DNA of 64,000 nt from Dyella jiangningensis (GTDB lineage Bacteria > Pseudomonadota > Gammaproteobacteria > Xanthomonadales > Rhodanobacteraceae). The stretch spans positions 372,001 through 436,000 of the forward strand of contig NZ_NFZS01000001.1 in assembly GCF_003264855.1 (NCBI RefSeq). Direction: 5' to 3'. The position numbers and the translations under genes were made by a program. Below, one piece after another: positions 49,679-58,321 of this stretch (positions are counted from its first letter, which is position 1; every line of letters starts with the position of its first letter). Below the pieces are notes generated by a model. That model saw nothing but the letters and a program-made list of their open reading frames with translations, did no database searches and had not been told where the DNA came from.

Positions 49679-49746
49679 GGCGGCACCCGGCAGTACAAGG
49701 TGCCAAGTGTACGCGTTGTCGTCTCAGTAGCCGGGATTCCGGCACA

Positions 49747-50964
49747 TCATGCCTGCGGCGGCGGGAGCCGGAACGCGCCCTGGTCGAACGCCTTGCCATA
49801 GGTCTTCCAGTCGCGTTGCACCTGCTTCGTGCATTCCTTGGCCAGCCGCAGCAACTGCGCCTGCCAGCGGTTCTTCCCGCCGAACGCGATGAGCTGATCG
49901 GCGCTGGCGGAGCCATCCCGTCCGCTGCTGCGCAATTGCGCCCACGCCACCAGCCTGCCCATGGTCTGGAGCACGCCTTCCAGGCGCTCCAGCTTGCCGT
50001 GCCAGTCGGCCAGCGCCAGCCGGTCTTCGGTGGGCTGCAGGCCGCGCAACACGTAGGACTTGCGCCCCATGGTCACGGCGCGGAAGAAAGCCGGGCTGAT
50101 CGCCTGCATGCGCGCCTGCACCGCCACCACGCGCTCGGCCTCGGTGCGCCATTCGGGCTGGCGGATGTCCAGATGCGGCACGAGCGAGGATGGCTGCGCC
50201 AGTTTGAGGTCGAGCAGGTAGTTGCCGTCGGGCGATCCCTTGCCCTCGACGAGGATGGCGTAGCGATCAACGCCCAGGCTGCCGGTGCCGGCGATGCGGC
50301 GCGCCACGTCCAGCACGCGATAGAAGCGGGGCTTGTCTTCCCTGGCGGCGACACTGTCGATCAATGCGGTGACTCGTTCGCGCTGCTTGTCGGTAACCGG
50401 CAGCGCGCGCCGTCCGTCGATGCGCAGGGTGCGGTGCTTGCCCTTGCGCACGGTGCGGCTGTCCAGGAAAGGCGGCCGCAGGCGACCGCGCAGGTTGCCC
50501 AGCAGGTCGCCCACCATGCCGCTGGCCATGTCGCGCTCGACCCAGCGCGCCTTGCCGGCGCGCAGCTCGGCGGCGTACGTATCCAGGAAATCGCCACACA
50601 GGTGATCGGCCTGCGCGCCGCTCAGGTGCAGGCTGCCGGCGGCGATGTGCACGCTGGTCAGCAGGCGCACCAGTTCCCATGACGCGGGCGCCAGCGCGGC
50701 TTCGTCGAAATCGTTCAGGTCGAAATAGACGAGGCGGTTGTCGCCCTTGTAGCTGCCCATGTTCTCCAGGTGCAGGTCACCGCAGACCCATACCGGCGGC
50801 GCCTTGCCCAGCCACTTCGGCTCGGGCAGGCGCTGGTAGAAGAGGTGACAGGTGCCGCGCAGGAAGGTGAACGGGTCGTGGCGCATGGCCACGTACTTGC
50901 GCTGCAGGCGCTCGGGGTCGCGCTTGGCGTTGTAGTTGCGGATGGATTCGACGACATCGGTCAT
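49747..50964 (-). CDS. DUF2252 family protein
   Basis: The 405-residue protein has the kinase-like DUF2252 pattern. It begins YVAMRHDPFTFLRGTCHLFY, then has VCGDLHLENMGSY resembling an aminoglycoside-phosphotransferase catalytic loop, and YFDLNDFDEAAL resembling the metal-binding DFD. This suggests an ATP-dependent phosphotransferase fold, but no substrate is known. It is 24 bases downstream of rlmI on the same strand. Confidence 0.88.
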   Translation of the reverse strand: MTDVVESIRNYNAKRDPERLQRKYVAMRHDPFTFLRGTCHLFYQRLPEPKWLGKAPPVWVCGDLHLENMGSYKGDNRLVYFDLNDFDEAALAPASWELVRLLTSVHIAAGSLHLSGAQADHLCGDFLDTYAAELRAGKARWVERDMASGMVGDLLGNLRGRLRPPFLDSRTVRKGKHRTLRIDGRRALPVTDKQRERVTALIDSVAAREDKPRFYRVLDVARRIAGTGSLGVDRYAILVEGKGSPDGNYLLDLKLAQPSSLVPHLDIRQPEWRTEAERVVAVQARMQAISPAFFRAVTMGRKSYVLRGLQPTEDRLALADWHGKLERLEGVLQTMGRLVAWAQLRSSGRDGSASADQLIAFGGKNRWQAQLLRLAKECTKQVQRDWKTYGKAFDQGAFRLPPPQA

Positions 50965-50988
50965 GTCACGCCCTCCACGGTCTTGCAG

Positions 50989-52161
50989 TTACATCACGCG
51001 ACAGAACACGGCCTTCAGGTAGCGCCCTTCGGGCACGTCGCTACGGAACGGATGGTCGGCGCCGGCACCGGCGACGTGCAGCACCTGGATCTCGCGTCCT
51101 GCGTTGAGCGCCACGCGGCGCAGCATCTCGAGGAAATCCCCCTCGCTGACCAAGCCCGTGCACGAACAGGTCAGCAGCAGGCCGCCGGGCGGAATCACGT
51201 CGAGTGCGAGGCGGTTCATCGCGAAGTACTTCTTCAGCGCGTCGAACACCTTGTTGCGGTCGCGCGTGAGCTTGGCCGGGTCGAGGATCACCGCGTCGTA
51301 TTGCTCGCCGCGCTCCACTGCGTTGCGCAGCCAGTCGAACATGTCGGCGGCCTCGAACACGGCGGGCACGTCATTGGCCGCCGCGTTGGCGCGGGCGATT
51401 TCCAGGATGCCCGGGTCCATGTCCACGCCGACGGCGGACTGCGCGCCGGCAGCGAGCGCGTGTACCGCGAAGCCGCCGGAATTGCAGCACAGGTCCAGAA
51501 CGCGGCGGCCCTTGGCGAGGCGCGCGAAGTGGTGGCGGTTCTCGCGCTGGTCAGCGAAGAAGCCGGTCTTGTGGCCATAGCCTGGAGCGGCGTGGAAACG
51601 CAGGCCGTGCTCGTGCACCTCCACCGGCGCCGGCGCTTCCGGCGAGCGACAGTCGAAGGACTCCTGCTTCTGCACATGATTCTCGGCGAACCAGTACAGG
51701 CGCGCTCCGGGGAAGTGGCGCAGCAGCGCCGCGTGGATCGCTTCGCGGAAGCGCCACATGCCGGCGGCGAAGTATTCGATCACCAGGATGTCGGCGTAGC
51801 GATCCACCACCAGGCCGGAAAGTCCGTCGCCTTCGCTGTGCACCACGCGCCAGGCATCGCTCACGCGGTCGAGCTGCAGCAGCTCCTGGCGCAGCGCGAT
51901 GGCGCGGTCGATGCGCGCGGTGATCCAGTCGGCATCGATGGTTTCGGTCGGCTCGGTGGTGAGCAGGCGCAGCGCGATGCGCGCATGGCCGTTCCAGAAG
52001 CCGCGGCCCACGAAGCGCCCCTTGGCGTCCTCCACGTCCACCACGCTGCCGGGCGGCAGGCGGCCCTCGGGCTTGTGCACCTGCGCGGACCACACCCACG
52101 GGTGGCCGGGCGTGCGGTCGGTCTTGAGGCGGATGACGGGGAGGGAAGCGGGGGTATTCAT
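50989..52161 (-). CDS. rlmI: 23S rRNA m5C methyltransferase, RlmI-like
   Basis: The start at 52161 gives 390 residues, matching the family. An N-terminal PUA domain (RTPGHPWVWSAQVHKPEG) is followed by an RNA-binding linker with GLSGLVVDRYAD. The methyltransferase core has motif I VLDLCCNSGGFAVHAL, motif IV ILDPAKLTRDR, and the catalytic Cys region LLLTCSCTGLV. RlmI methylates C1962 of 23S rRNA. The DUF2252 gene follows. The start codon is 42 bases from a GGGGAGAG repeat. Confidence 0.9.
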   Translation of the reverse strand: MNTPASLPVIRLKTDRTPGHPWVWSAQVHKPEGRLPPGSVVDVEDAKGRFVGRGFWNGHARIALRLLTTEPTETIDADWITARIDRAIALRQELLQLDRVSDAWRVVHSEGDGLSGLVVDRYADILVIEYFAAGMWRFREAIHAALLRHFPGARLYWFAENHVQKQESFDCRSPEAPAPVEVHEHGLRFHAAPGYGHKTGFFADQRENRHHFARLAKGRRVLDLCCNSGGFAVHALAAGAQSAVGVDMDPGILEIARANAAANDVPAVFEAADMFDWLRNAVERGEQYDAVILDPAKLTRDRNKVFDALKKYFAMNRLALDVIPPGGLLLTCSCTGLVSEGDFLEMLRRVALNAGREIQVLHVAGAGADHPFRSDVPEGRYLKAVFCRVM

Positions 52162-52203
52162 CCGCACATGATAGCTGGTGCGTGGAAGTAGCCGCTTTTT
52201 TAG

Positions 52204-52360
52204 CTCCCTCTCCCCTCCGGGGAGAGGGCTGGGGTGAGGGGGCACTCTTGCGGGGCGTTGCTTTTTCTATCTGGGAAAGGAAGAGCTGGAGCGCAGTTTC
52301 CAATGAGCGCGAGGCAAGAGCCGCCCCTCACCCCAACCCTCTCCCCAAAGGGGAGAGGGA
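52204..52360. repeat. Dispersed inverted repeat, GGGGAGAG class
   Basis: This second copy of the element at 1531 has two arms, each a CTCTCCCC/GGGGAGAG hairpin beside a GGGGTGAGGGG or CCCCTCACCCC block, arranged in inverted orientation about 80 bases apart. It separates rlmI from the upstream membrane protein gene. Confidence 0.78.
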
Positions 52361-52373
52361 GTAGAGCACAGCC

Positions 52374-52808
52374 TTAACGCAGGCGCAGCGCCAGCCAGGA
52401 CAGCAGGGCGAGCAGGTTGATGCCGATGCGCGAAAGTCCGGGTCCGGCCACCGCGAGCAGGAAGCCTTCGCTGCCGAAATGCCAATCCAGGCCGAGGCGC
52501 ACCGGCAGGTGCAGCGTGGCGAACACGTTGACGTAACCGCCGCAATGCAGTGCGTAACTGAAGATCGGCGTGGCGATCAGCGGCAGCTGCAGCAGCTGCG
52601 CCCAGCTGGAGAAGGTCACGCCGCGTTCGCTGTTCTCCAGCAGCAGTACGCCCGCCACCAGCACGAACGCGTAGAGGATCAGGCCGATCACCGCGACCAG
52701 CGAATCGTTCGAACCGAACGGCAACAGCCGGCGCAGCATGTTCACCATGCCGAAGAAGCCACCGGCGACTTCGAGGATGCCGATCAGTCGGAAAAGGAAA
52801 TTGCGCAC
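52374..52808 (-). CDS. Membrane protein of unknown function
   Basis: This 144-residue protein has about four membrane helices. The N-terminus MRNFLFRLIGILEVAGGFFGM is the clearest, and polar loops contain LLENSERGVTF. I recognise no firm family. It lies between a GGGGAGAG repeat and two REPINs, so it is probably monocistronic. Confidence 0.7.
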   Translation of the reverse strand: MRNFLFRLIGILEVAGGFFGMVNMLRRLLPFGSNDSLVAVIGLILYAFVLVAGVLLLENSERGVTFSSWAQLLQLPLIATPIFSYALHCGGYVNVFATLHLPVRLGLDWHFGSEGFLLAVAGPGLSRIGINLLALLSWLALRLR

Positions 52809-52913
52809 GTGCCCGCCCCGGGTTCGAAAGCGGCGAGCTTAGCGGATTGCTCCGGTCTTGTAGGCCGGACGGGTTGGCGTTTTGTTGGGAGGCATACAGG
52901 AAGCCGCAAGCCC

Positions 52914-52996
52914 TGTAGGAGCGCACCCCGTGCGCGACCGCAGCACTTCACTCTTGCCGCTTCGCAGGCTTGTCGCGCACAGGGTCCGCTCCCACA
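52914..52996 (-). repeat. REPIN, reverse orientation, diverged arms
   Basis: The left arm has CACCCCGTG and the right arm CACAGGGTCCGCTCCCACA, so several stem pairs are lost. The spacer begins CCGCAGC, the reverse form. With the next copy it fills the 307-base gap 52809-53115, which holds no gene. Confidence 0.85.
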
Positions 52997-53036
52997 GGAA
53001 AAAGCCCGCACGTGCGGTAAACGGTCGAATTCACCC

Positions 53037-53120
53037 TGTAGGAGCGCACCCAGTGCGCGACCGCAGCGCTTCACTGCTTGCCATTCCGCCCGTTTGTCGC
53101 GCACAAGGTGCCCTCCTACA
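53037..53120 (-). repeat. REPIN overlapping the kinase stop codon
   Basis: The left arm is consensus. The right arm (GCACAAGGTGCCCTCCTACA) is diverged in the stem. The spacer is the reverse form and very similar to the neighbouring copy at 52914. On the minus strand its terminal TGTAGG supplies the TAG of the srkA-like gene at 53116-53118. Confidence 0.85.
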
Positions 53121-54060
53121 AGGCCTCGTCAAGTTCATGCAGGTCGGTGATGTGCTGCTCCCACCAGCGCGGCTCGGCTGCGAAGGGGAACGCGATGGGG
53201 AAGGCGGGGTCGTGCCAGCGGGCGGCGATCCAGCCCACGTAATGCAGCTGGCGCATGGCGCGCAGCGCGGGCACCAGGGCGAGTTCGGCGAAGTCGAATT
53301 CGCGCATCTGCTGGTAGCCCTCCAGCAGCGCCTGCATGCCGTGGTCGTCGTTGGCCAGCATCCACAGGTCCTGCACCGCCGGACCCATGCGGGCATCGTC
53401 GAGGTCGACGAAATGCGGTCCATGATCGGTCCACAGCACGTTGCCCGGATGGCAGTCGCCATGCAGCCGCAGCGAGCGCACCGGGCCCACGGCTTCCAGA
53501 CGCGTCGCGACGGCCTGGTCCACTCGCTCGGCCGCGGCGCGGTAGGCCGCATGCAGCGACGCCGGCAGCAGCGAAGAGGCGAGCACGGCGTGCATCGGTT
53601 GTTCGATCAGCGTGGCGCGATCGATGCGTCCACGATGCTGGAAGGGCTGCCTCGTACCCACGGCGTGGATGCGCGCGATCAGACGTCCAAGCCATTCCAG
53701 TTGCTCGGCCGATTCCAGCGATGGCGCGCGTCCACCGCGACGGGGCGTGAGCGCATAGCGAAAGCCTGCGTGGTGCAGCAGGGTGCGTCCACCGAACACC
53801 AGCGGAGCCACCATCGGAATGTCGTCGGCGGCGAGTTCCTGGGCGAACGCATGCTCTTCGAGAATCGCCGCATCGCTCCAGCGGTGCGGGCGGTAGAACT
53901 TGGCGATGACCGGCGCGGCATCCTCGATGCCCACCTGCCACACGCGGTTTTCGTAGCTGTTGAGCGCCAGCAGGCGCCCGTCCGGCCACAGGCCGCAGGC
54001 GGTGACGGCCTCCAGCACGCAGTCGGGATCGAGCGTGTGGTAGGGCGCTTCCAGGCTCAA
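53116..54060 (-). CDS. srkA: Serine/threonine protein kinase, SrkA/YihE-like
   Basis: The best start is a TTG at 54060 that overlaps the thioesterase stop (TTGA), giving 314 residues beginning MSLEAPYHTLDPD, close to the 328 of E. coli SrkA. Kinase landmarks are the P-loop-like NSYENRVWQVG, the Lys in VIAKFYRP, the catalytic loop LHGDCHPGNVLW and FVDLDDARMGP. SrkA is a stress-response kinase linked to cell survival. The stop codon is inside a REPIN. Confidence 0.88.
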   Translation of the reverse strand: MSLEAPYHTLDPDCVLEAVTACGLWPDGRLLALNSYENRVWQVGIEDAAPVIAKFYRPHRWSDAAILEEHAFAQELAADDIPMVAPLVFGGRTLLHHAGFRYALTPRRGGRAPSLESAEQLEWLGRLIARIHAVGTRQPFQHRGRIDRATLIEQPMHAVLASSLLPASLHAAYRAAAERVDQAVATRLEAVGPVRSLRLHGDCHPGNVLWTDHGPHFVDLDDARMGPAVQDLWMLANDDHGMQALLEGYQQMREFDFAELALVPALRAMRQLHYVGWIAARWHDPAFPIAFPFAAEPRWWEQHITDLHELDEAL

Positions 54061-54497
54061 CGCGGCGCCACCACGCGCGAGGGAATCACCGCCATGGTGA
54101 GGCGCGAGATGCACACCAGCTCGCCGGCTTCGCCTTCGATACGGATTTCCCATACCTGCGTGGTGCGGCCGATGTGGATGACGCGCGCGGTGCCGGTCAC
54201 CGTGCCGCTGCGCACACCGCGCACGTGGTTGGCATTGATGTCCAGGCCCACCGCCACTTCGTGCGCCGGGTCCAGCGCCAGCATGGCCGCCGTGCTGCCC
54301 AGCGTCTCGGCAAGCACGACCGAGGCGCCGCCGTGCAGCAGGCCGTAGGGCTGATGGGTCCGGTGGTCCACCGGCATGGTGCCGCGCAGCCAATCGTCGC
54401 CCACCTCGGTGATGCGGATGCCCAGCGTCTCCATCATGGTGTTGGCGCTCCAGCCATTGATGCGCTCGAGCGAAATGTCCTGTTTCCAGATGGCCAT
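54057..54497 (-). CDS. Hotdog-fold thioesterase (PaaI/MenI-like)
   Basis: The ATG at 54497 follows GGAGAA by nine bases and gives 146 residues. The single hotdog domain has the signature PYGLLHGGASVVLAETLGS with the catalytic acid Glu in LAETLG and preceding HGG. This is the PaaI/YbdB/MenI type. It should hydrolyse an aromatic or acyl-CoA thioester. It is divergent from the flavin reductase gene and leads the pair with srkA. Confidence 0.9.
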   Translation of the reverse strand: MAIWKQDISLERINGWSANTMMETLGIRITEVGDDWLRGTMPVDHRTHQPYGLLHGGASVVLAETLGSTAAMLALDPAHEVAVGLDINANHVRGVRSGTVTGTARVIHIGRTTQVWEIRIEGEAGELVCISRLTMAVIPSRVVAPR

Positions 54498-54574
54498 GAG
54501 CTGATTCTCCGCGGGAAAAGCTTGTGAACGGACGTGGGGACCCTCATTGTCGACTGACTGCTGTCGCCGCGACA

Positions 54575-55645
54575 ATGCACCACGTGTTTACCGTCACCAT
54601 CCAATCCACCGGTCGCCACTTCACCGCCGCGCCGGGCGAAACCGTGCTGGAAGCCGCTCAGCGGGCCGGCATCGCGCTGCCGTACTCGTGCCGTGCCGGC
54701 GTCTGCGGGAGCTGCAAGGCCACGCTGGTCGAGGGGCATTGCGAGTATCCACGCAACCCGCCGCTGGCCCTGAGCGGCACGGCGCCGTCGCAGCACGCGG
54801 TCCTGCTGTGCCAGGCGGTGCCGGGCAGCGACCTGGTGATCGAGGCGCGCGAAGTGACCTCGGTGGAAGACATCGCGCGCCGCCAGCTCGACGTGGCGGT
54901 ATCGCGCAAATGGATGCTGGCGCCCGACGTGATCGGCCTGCACCTCAAGCCCGTCTCGCAAGACGTACGCCTCAACTGGCTGCCCGGCCAGTACCTCGAC
55001 GTGCTGCTGGACGAAGGGCGGCGTCGACCGTTCTCCATCGCCAATCATCCGCAGGCGGACGGCACCATCGAATTGCATGTGCGCCACGTGGCGGGCGGCG
55101 GCTTCACCTCGTGGGTGGCCGACACGCTGAAGGTGGGCGACAGGCTACGCATCGAAGGTCCGCTGGGCACCTTCGTGCCGCGCGAAGATTCCGAGCGGCC
55201 GATGGTGTTCATGGCCGGCGGCACCGGCTTCGCGCCGGTGAAGGCCATCGTCGAGCACTTCCTCTCGCTGGGCACGCGTCGGCCGATGCGCGTGTACTGG
55301 GGCGCACGCAGCGCGGCGGACCTGTATCTGCGCGGGATGGCCGAAAGCTGGACGGGGAAGGCGCACGACCTCGCGTTCCAGGCAGTGATTTCCGATCCGG
55401 AACAGGCCGCGAGCCATGGTGCGCGCGTGGGCCTGGTGCACGAGGCGGTGCTGGAAGACCAGCCCGATCTCGCTGCATACGACGTGTACATGAGCGGCCC
55501 GCCGGCGATGATCGATGCCGGCCGCAAGCTGTTCGTCAACGCGAACCTGCCGGAAGACCGGCTGTACTACGACTCGTTCGACTACGCGCCGGATGTGCTG
55601 GCGCAGATACTGGGAAGCCGCGCGGGCATCGCCATCGAGACGTGA
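54575..55645 (+). CDS. 2Fe-2S/FAD/NAD(P)H reductase (AscD-like)
   Basis: The start at 54575 gives 356 residues. An N-terminal plant-type ferredoxin domain has cysteines in CRAGVCGSC and a fourth in LLCQAV. It is followed by a FAD domain (RRPFSIANH) and a NAD(P)H domain (FMAGGTGFAPVKAIVEHF, ending YMSGPPAMIDAGR). This is the layout of CDP-6-deoxy-3,4-glucoseen reductases and of oxygenase reductase components. No oxygenase or dideoxysugar gene is nearby, so the acceptor is unknown. Confidence 0.87.
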   Translation: MHHVFTVTIQSTGRHFTAAPGETVLEAAQRAGIALPYSCRAGVCGSCKATLVEGHCEYPRNPPLALSGTAPSQHAVLLCQAVPGSDLVIEAREVTSVEDIARRQLDVAVSRKWMLAPDVIGLHLKPVSQDVRLNWLPGQYLDVLLDEGRRRPFSIANHPQADGTIELHVRHVAGGGFTSWVADTLKVGDRLRIEGPLGTFVPREDSERPMVFMAGGTGFAPVKAIVEHFLSLGTRRPMRVYWGARSAADLYLRGMAESWTGKAHDLAFQAVISDPEQAASHGARVGLVHEAVLEDQPDLAAYDVYMSGPPAMIDAGRKLFVNANLPEDRLYYDSFDYAPDVLAQILGSRAGIAIET

Positions 55646-55661
55646 GTAACCGCCGCCTTGC

Positions 55662-55744
55662 TGTAGGAGCGCACCCAGTGCGCGAAAAACCTACGTAGCG
55701 GTGATGCCGACGCGCCGCGGTCGCGCACTGGGTGCGCTCCTACA
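55662..55744 (+). repeat. REPIN, forward orientation
   Basis: Both arms are consensus, and the spacer reads AAAAACCTACGTAGCGG. The right arm ends 16 bases before the stop codon of the convergent rhodanese-like gene. Confidence 0.9.
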
Positions 55745-55759
55745 GGGAAAGGCAATAAA

Positions 55760-56203
55760 TCAGTTCTTGCCCTTCGCCACCGGCAACTGCGCCTGCTGCC
55801 ACGCCAGCACGCCGCCGCCGAGCGTGAACACCTTGGAGAAGCCTGCCTTCACCAGCCGCTGCGCAGCCTTGCCGGTGTTGCGGCCGTCCTTGTCGATCAG
55901 CACCACGGGGAGATCCTTGGCCTTGGCCAGGTCCTTCTGCTCGGGATCGAACTGGCTCATCGACACATGGCGTGAACCCGGCACGTGCGCCTTCTCGAAA
56001 TCGGCATAGGCGGACAGGTCCACCATCAGCGGGCTTTCGCGGTTGATCAGCAGGGTGAGGCCGGCGGGCGTCAGCTCCTTGTACTTGCGGAACAGTGCAA
56101 GGATTTCCATCACCACGATGGCCAGCAACAGGACGAAAAACAGCGCCACGAGCGCGAGATGGTTGCCGATGAACTCGGGCAGCTTGTGCAGGACATCGTT
56201 CAT
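55760..56203 (-). CDS. Membrane-anchored rhodanese-like protein without the active-site Cys
   Basis: The 147-residue protein has an N-terminal membrane helix (LALVALFFVLLLAIVVMEIL), then a rhodanese domain: LMVDLSAYADFEKAHVPGSRHVS and GFSKVFTLGGGVLAWQQAQLP. The active-site loop that normally starts with Cys reads LIDKDGRNTGK, so sulfur transfer is not expected. Such domains can act in binding or signalling. The gene has a TATAAT hexamer upstream. Confidence 0.85.
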   Translation of the reverse strand: MNDVLHKLPEFIGNHLALVALFFVLLLAIVVMEILALFRKYKELTPAGLTLLINRESPLMVDLSAYADFEKAHVPGSRHVSMSQFDPEQKDLAKAKDLPVVLIDKDGRNTGKAAQRLVKAGFSKVFTLGGGVLAWQQAQLPVAKGKN

Positions 56204-56257
56204 GAAAGAGCTTCCGCAGGCGCGGCCGACAGCCGCGCGGGGTCAATGGAACCGGGG

Positions 56258-56263
56258 ATTATA
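56258..56263 (-). promoter_or_regulatory. Candidate -10 box for the rhodanese-like gene
   Basis: A perfect TATAAT on the minus strand stands in a GC-rich gap (56204-56420), 55 bases from the start codon. No good -35 hexamer is present at the right distance. Confidence 0.35.
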
Positions 56264-56420
56264 GGGCAGGCGGGCGGCCGGGATAGGCGGCGCGGAGGGA
56301 AAGCCGGCCGCGGAGACGGGCGCCGTTCCCCGGGGCGGCTCGCGCGGTGCTTGTGTTCGAGCGGTCGTTCCCGGCGGTGTTGCGGGCGCCGTTACCTGCG
56401 CTGCGCCCCCGGGTCCAACG

Positions 56421-56834
56421 TCACTGCCGGCTGATGTCCGGCAATCCGCTCACCAGCCACCAATGCTTGCCTTCGGCATCGTAATGCCAGGTCTGGTGGT
56501 CGGTGACGGTGCGTTCGGACTGCGTGTTCACGTTCACCAGGTTGATCTGCACCACCTGGGTCACTTCGAATTCGCCGTGCGGCGTGGGGCCCTTGCCCTC
56601 GTCGTAGCCGCTCACCTTGTACTGCTGGTAACGCGCCATCTCCAGCGTGGACACCGGGTGCGCCTCGCGTACCTTCGGGTCGACGAACTGCTGCGCCGTC
56701 GCGAAGTCGCCCCAGCGCACCGTGCTCGCGTACGCGTTTAGCGTGGTGGTGAGCGCATCGTTGCGCTGGTCGGTGGCGCAGCCGGCAAGCGACAGCGTGG
56801 CGAGAATGGCGAGCGTGGTCAGGATGCGGCGCAT
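56421..56834 (-). CDS. Small lipoprotein of unknown function
   Basis: The ATG at 56834 begins a lipoprotein signal (lipobox LAGC). The 137-residue product has an NTF2/SnoaL-like look: TLNAYASTVRWGDFATAQQFVDP, then EVTQVVQINLVNVNTQSERT and a WWLVSG ending. The two tryptophans and alternating hydrophobics suggest a compact alpha+beta domain. Function is unknown. It is 50 bases downstream of the thioesterase gene on the same strand. Confidence 0.75.
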   Translation of the reverse strand: MRRILTTLAILATLSLAGCATDQRNDALTTTLNAYASTVRWGDFATAQQFVDPKVREAHPVSTLEMARYQQYKVSGYDEGKGPTPHGEFEVTQVVQINLVNVNTQSERTVTDHQTWHYDAEGKHWWLVSGLPDISRQ

Positions 56835-56884
56835 GACGGTTCCCCCTGGGCAGGCCCTCATTCTGCCCAACCTCGCGAGCGTTT

Positions 56885-57367
56885 TCATACGGCGTCGGGG
56901 GAACGCCGCTTGGCCACGAAACGGGCCGCCAGCGTCGCCGCAGGCTTGTCGCCGGTGCCTGGCACGCGACAGGCCACCTCGATACGGGCGCGGCCGCGCG
57001 CGGCCAGCGTATCGAAAAAGTCTGTCCAGTCCCCGCCGTCGGCCAGGCACGCCTCGCTGACGAAGTCGGTCCATACCGGCTCCAGGTAGCGCACGGTGGA
57101 TTCGCCCACGAACACGTCGCAATCGAGGCCGCGCACGCGCAGTTCCAGCTCGACCAGGCCCCAGCCGGTCAGCGTCATGGCGCTCACCAGGCTGCCGCCG
57201 AACGCGCAGCCCTTGTCGTTGACGTTGGGTGGCAGCGGCGCGGCGATCGACAGCTGCTGTTCGTCGCAGTCGTGCAGGCTCAGGTCCATGTTCTGCGCAA
57301 GGGGAATTTCATCGCGCATGAAGGTCACCAGCTTGCGCGCGAGGGTCTGTCGTTCGGTCGTGCTCAT
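56885..57367 (-). CDS. YiiD C-terminal-type thioesterase
   Basis: The start at 57367 gives 160 residues. The protein has the hotdog pattern of the YiiD_C domain: IPLAQNMDLSLHDCDEQQLS, PPNVNDKGCAFGGSLVSAM and a closing DKPAATLAARFV. It is a stand-alone domain; in YiiD the same domain is fused to an acetyltransferase. It probably acts on acyl-CoA or acyl-ACP thioesters. It is divergent from hemD, 89 bases away. Confidence 0.83.
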   Translation of the reverse strand: MSTTERQTLARKLVTFMRDEIPLAQNMDLSLHDCDEQQLSIAAPLPPNVNDKGCAFGGSLVSAMTLTGWGLVELELRVRGLDCDVFVGESTVRYLEPVWTDFVSEACLADGGDWTDFFDTLAARGRARIEVACRVPGTGDKPAATLAARFVAKRRSPDAV

Positions 57368-57456
57368 CGGGGGTCGTGTCGAATCGGGGAATGCGTAGTT
57401 TACGCGCCACGTGGGGGATGCGCCGGTACACTGCACGGGTTTCCATGGAGAGGTAC

Positions 57457-58227
57457 ATGACCGCGTCGCACCCGAACGCCGCCAAGCCCGCGCTGCACGG
57501 CCGTACCGTGGTCATCACGCGGCCGTCGGGGACCGGTTCGGCGCTGGCCCGGGAAGTGCGCGAGCGTGGCGGCATGCCTGTGCTGCTGCCGGCTCTGTCG
57601 CTGCACGCCATGGACGACGTCGCCTCTTGCGCGGATGCCCTGAAGGCGGCGCTCGGCGACGACCTGCTTGTTTTCACCAGCCCGGCCGCCGTGCGTTTTG
57701 CCGCGCGCCTTGCACCGTTGCGGACACAGGCCACGGTGTTCGCCGTGGGGCAGGGCACGGCACGCGCGCTGCGGCGGCATGGCGTGAAAGCGCCGCTGGC
57801 GCCGTCGCTTCGCCAGGACAGCGAAGGCCTGCTGGATCATCCCCTGCTGGCCGAACTGCATGGCCGACGCGTGGCCCTCATCGGCGCGCCGGGCGGTCGC
57901 GGCGTGTTGCGCGCGACCTTGGCGGAGCGCGGCGCATGTCTGCGCGAAGTGCATGTGTACCAGCGCGGTATGCCGCGCTGGCAGGCGCGGCACATCGAGG
58001 CGCTGAAGCACTTGCCGATCGATACGTGCGTGCTGCTTTCCAGCGCCGAGGCCTTGGGCAACCTGCAACAGGGCCTGCCCGCCGCGGCATGGGCGCAGCT
58101 TCGAGGCGCCATGGCGGTGGCCAGCAGCGAGCGGTTGGCCGAAGCCGCTCGCCGCGCGGGATTTTCCCGTGTGCGGCTGGCGGCTTCTGCGTTGTCCGCC
58201 GATCTGCTCGCCGCTGCCGCAGGCTGA
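57457..58227 (+). CDS. hemD: Uroporphyrinogen-III synthase
   Basis: The 256-residue enzyme cyclises hydroxymethylbilane with inversion of ring D. Family features are the N-terminal GRTVVITRPSG, LLVFTSPAAVRFAA, and FAVGQGTARALRRHGV. The second lobe has RVALIGAPGGRGVLRATL and VLLSSAEALGNL. Sequence identity in this family is low, so the hemX-hemY neighbours strengthen the call. hemC, its usual partner, is not upstream here. Confidence 0.9.
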   Translation: MTASHPNAAKPALHGRTVVITRPSGTGSALAREVRERGGMPVLLPALSLHAMDDVASCADALKAALGDDLLVFTSPAAVRFAARLAPLRTQATVFAVGQGTARALRRHGVKAPLAPSLRQDSEGLLDHPLLAELHGRRVALIGAPGGRGVLRATLAERGACLREVHVYQRGMPRWQARHIEALKHLPIDTCVLLSSAEALGNLQQGLPAAAWAQLRGAMAVASSERLAEAARRAGFSRVRLAASALSADLLAAAAG

Positions 58228-58321
58228 TCGATCGGCGACAGCGCGCCGGACGACGTACCCGTTTCGCCGGCAGGTCATTTCACGCCCGCTTGATGCGAGC
58301 CCCCTGCTGCAGGCTGTTAGC

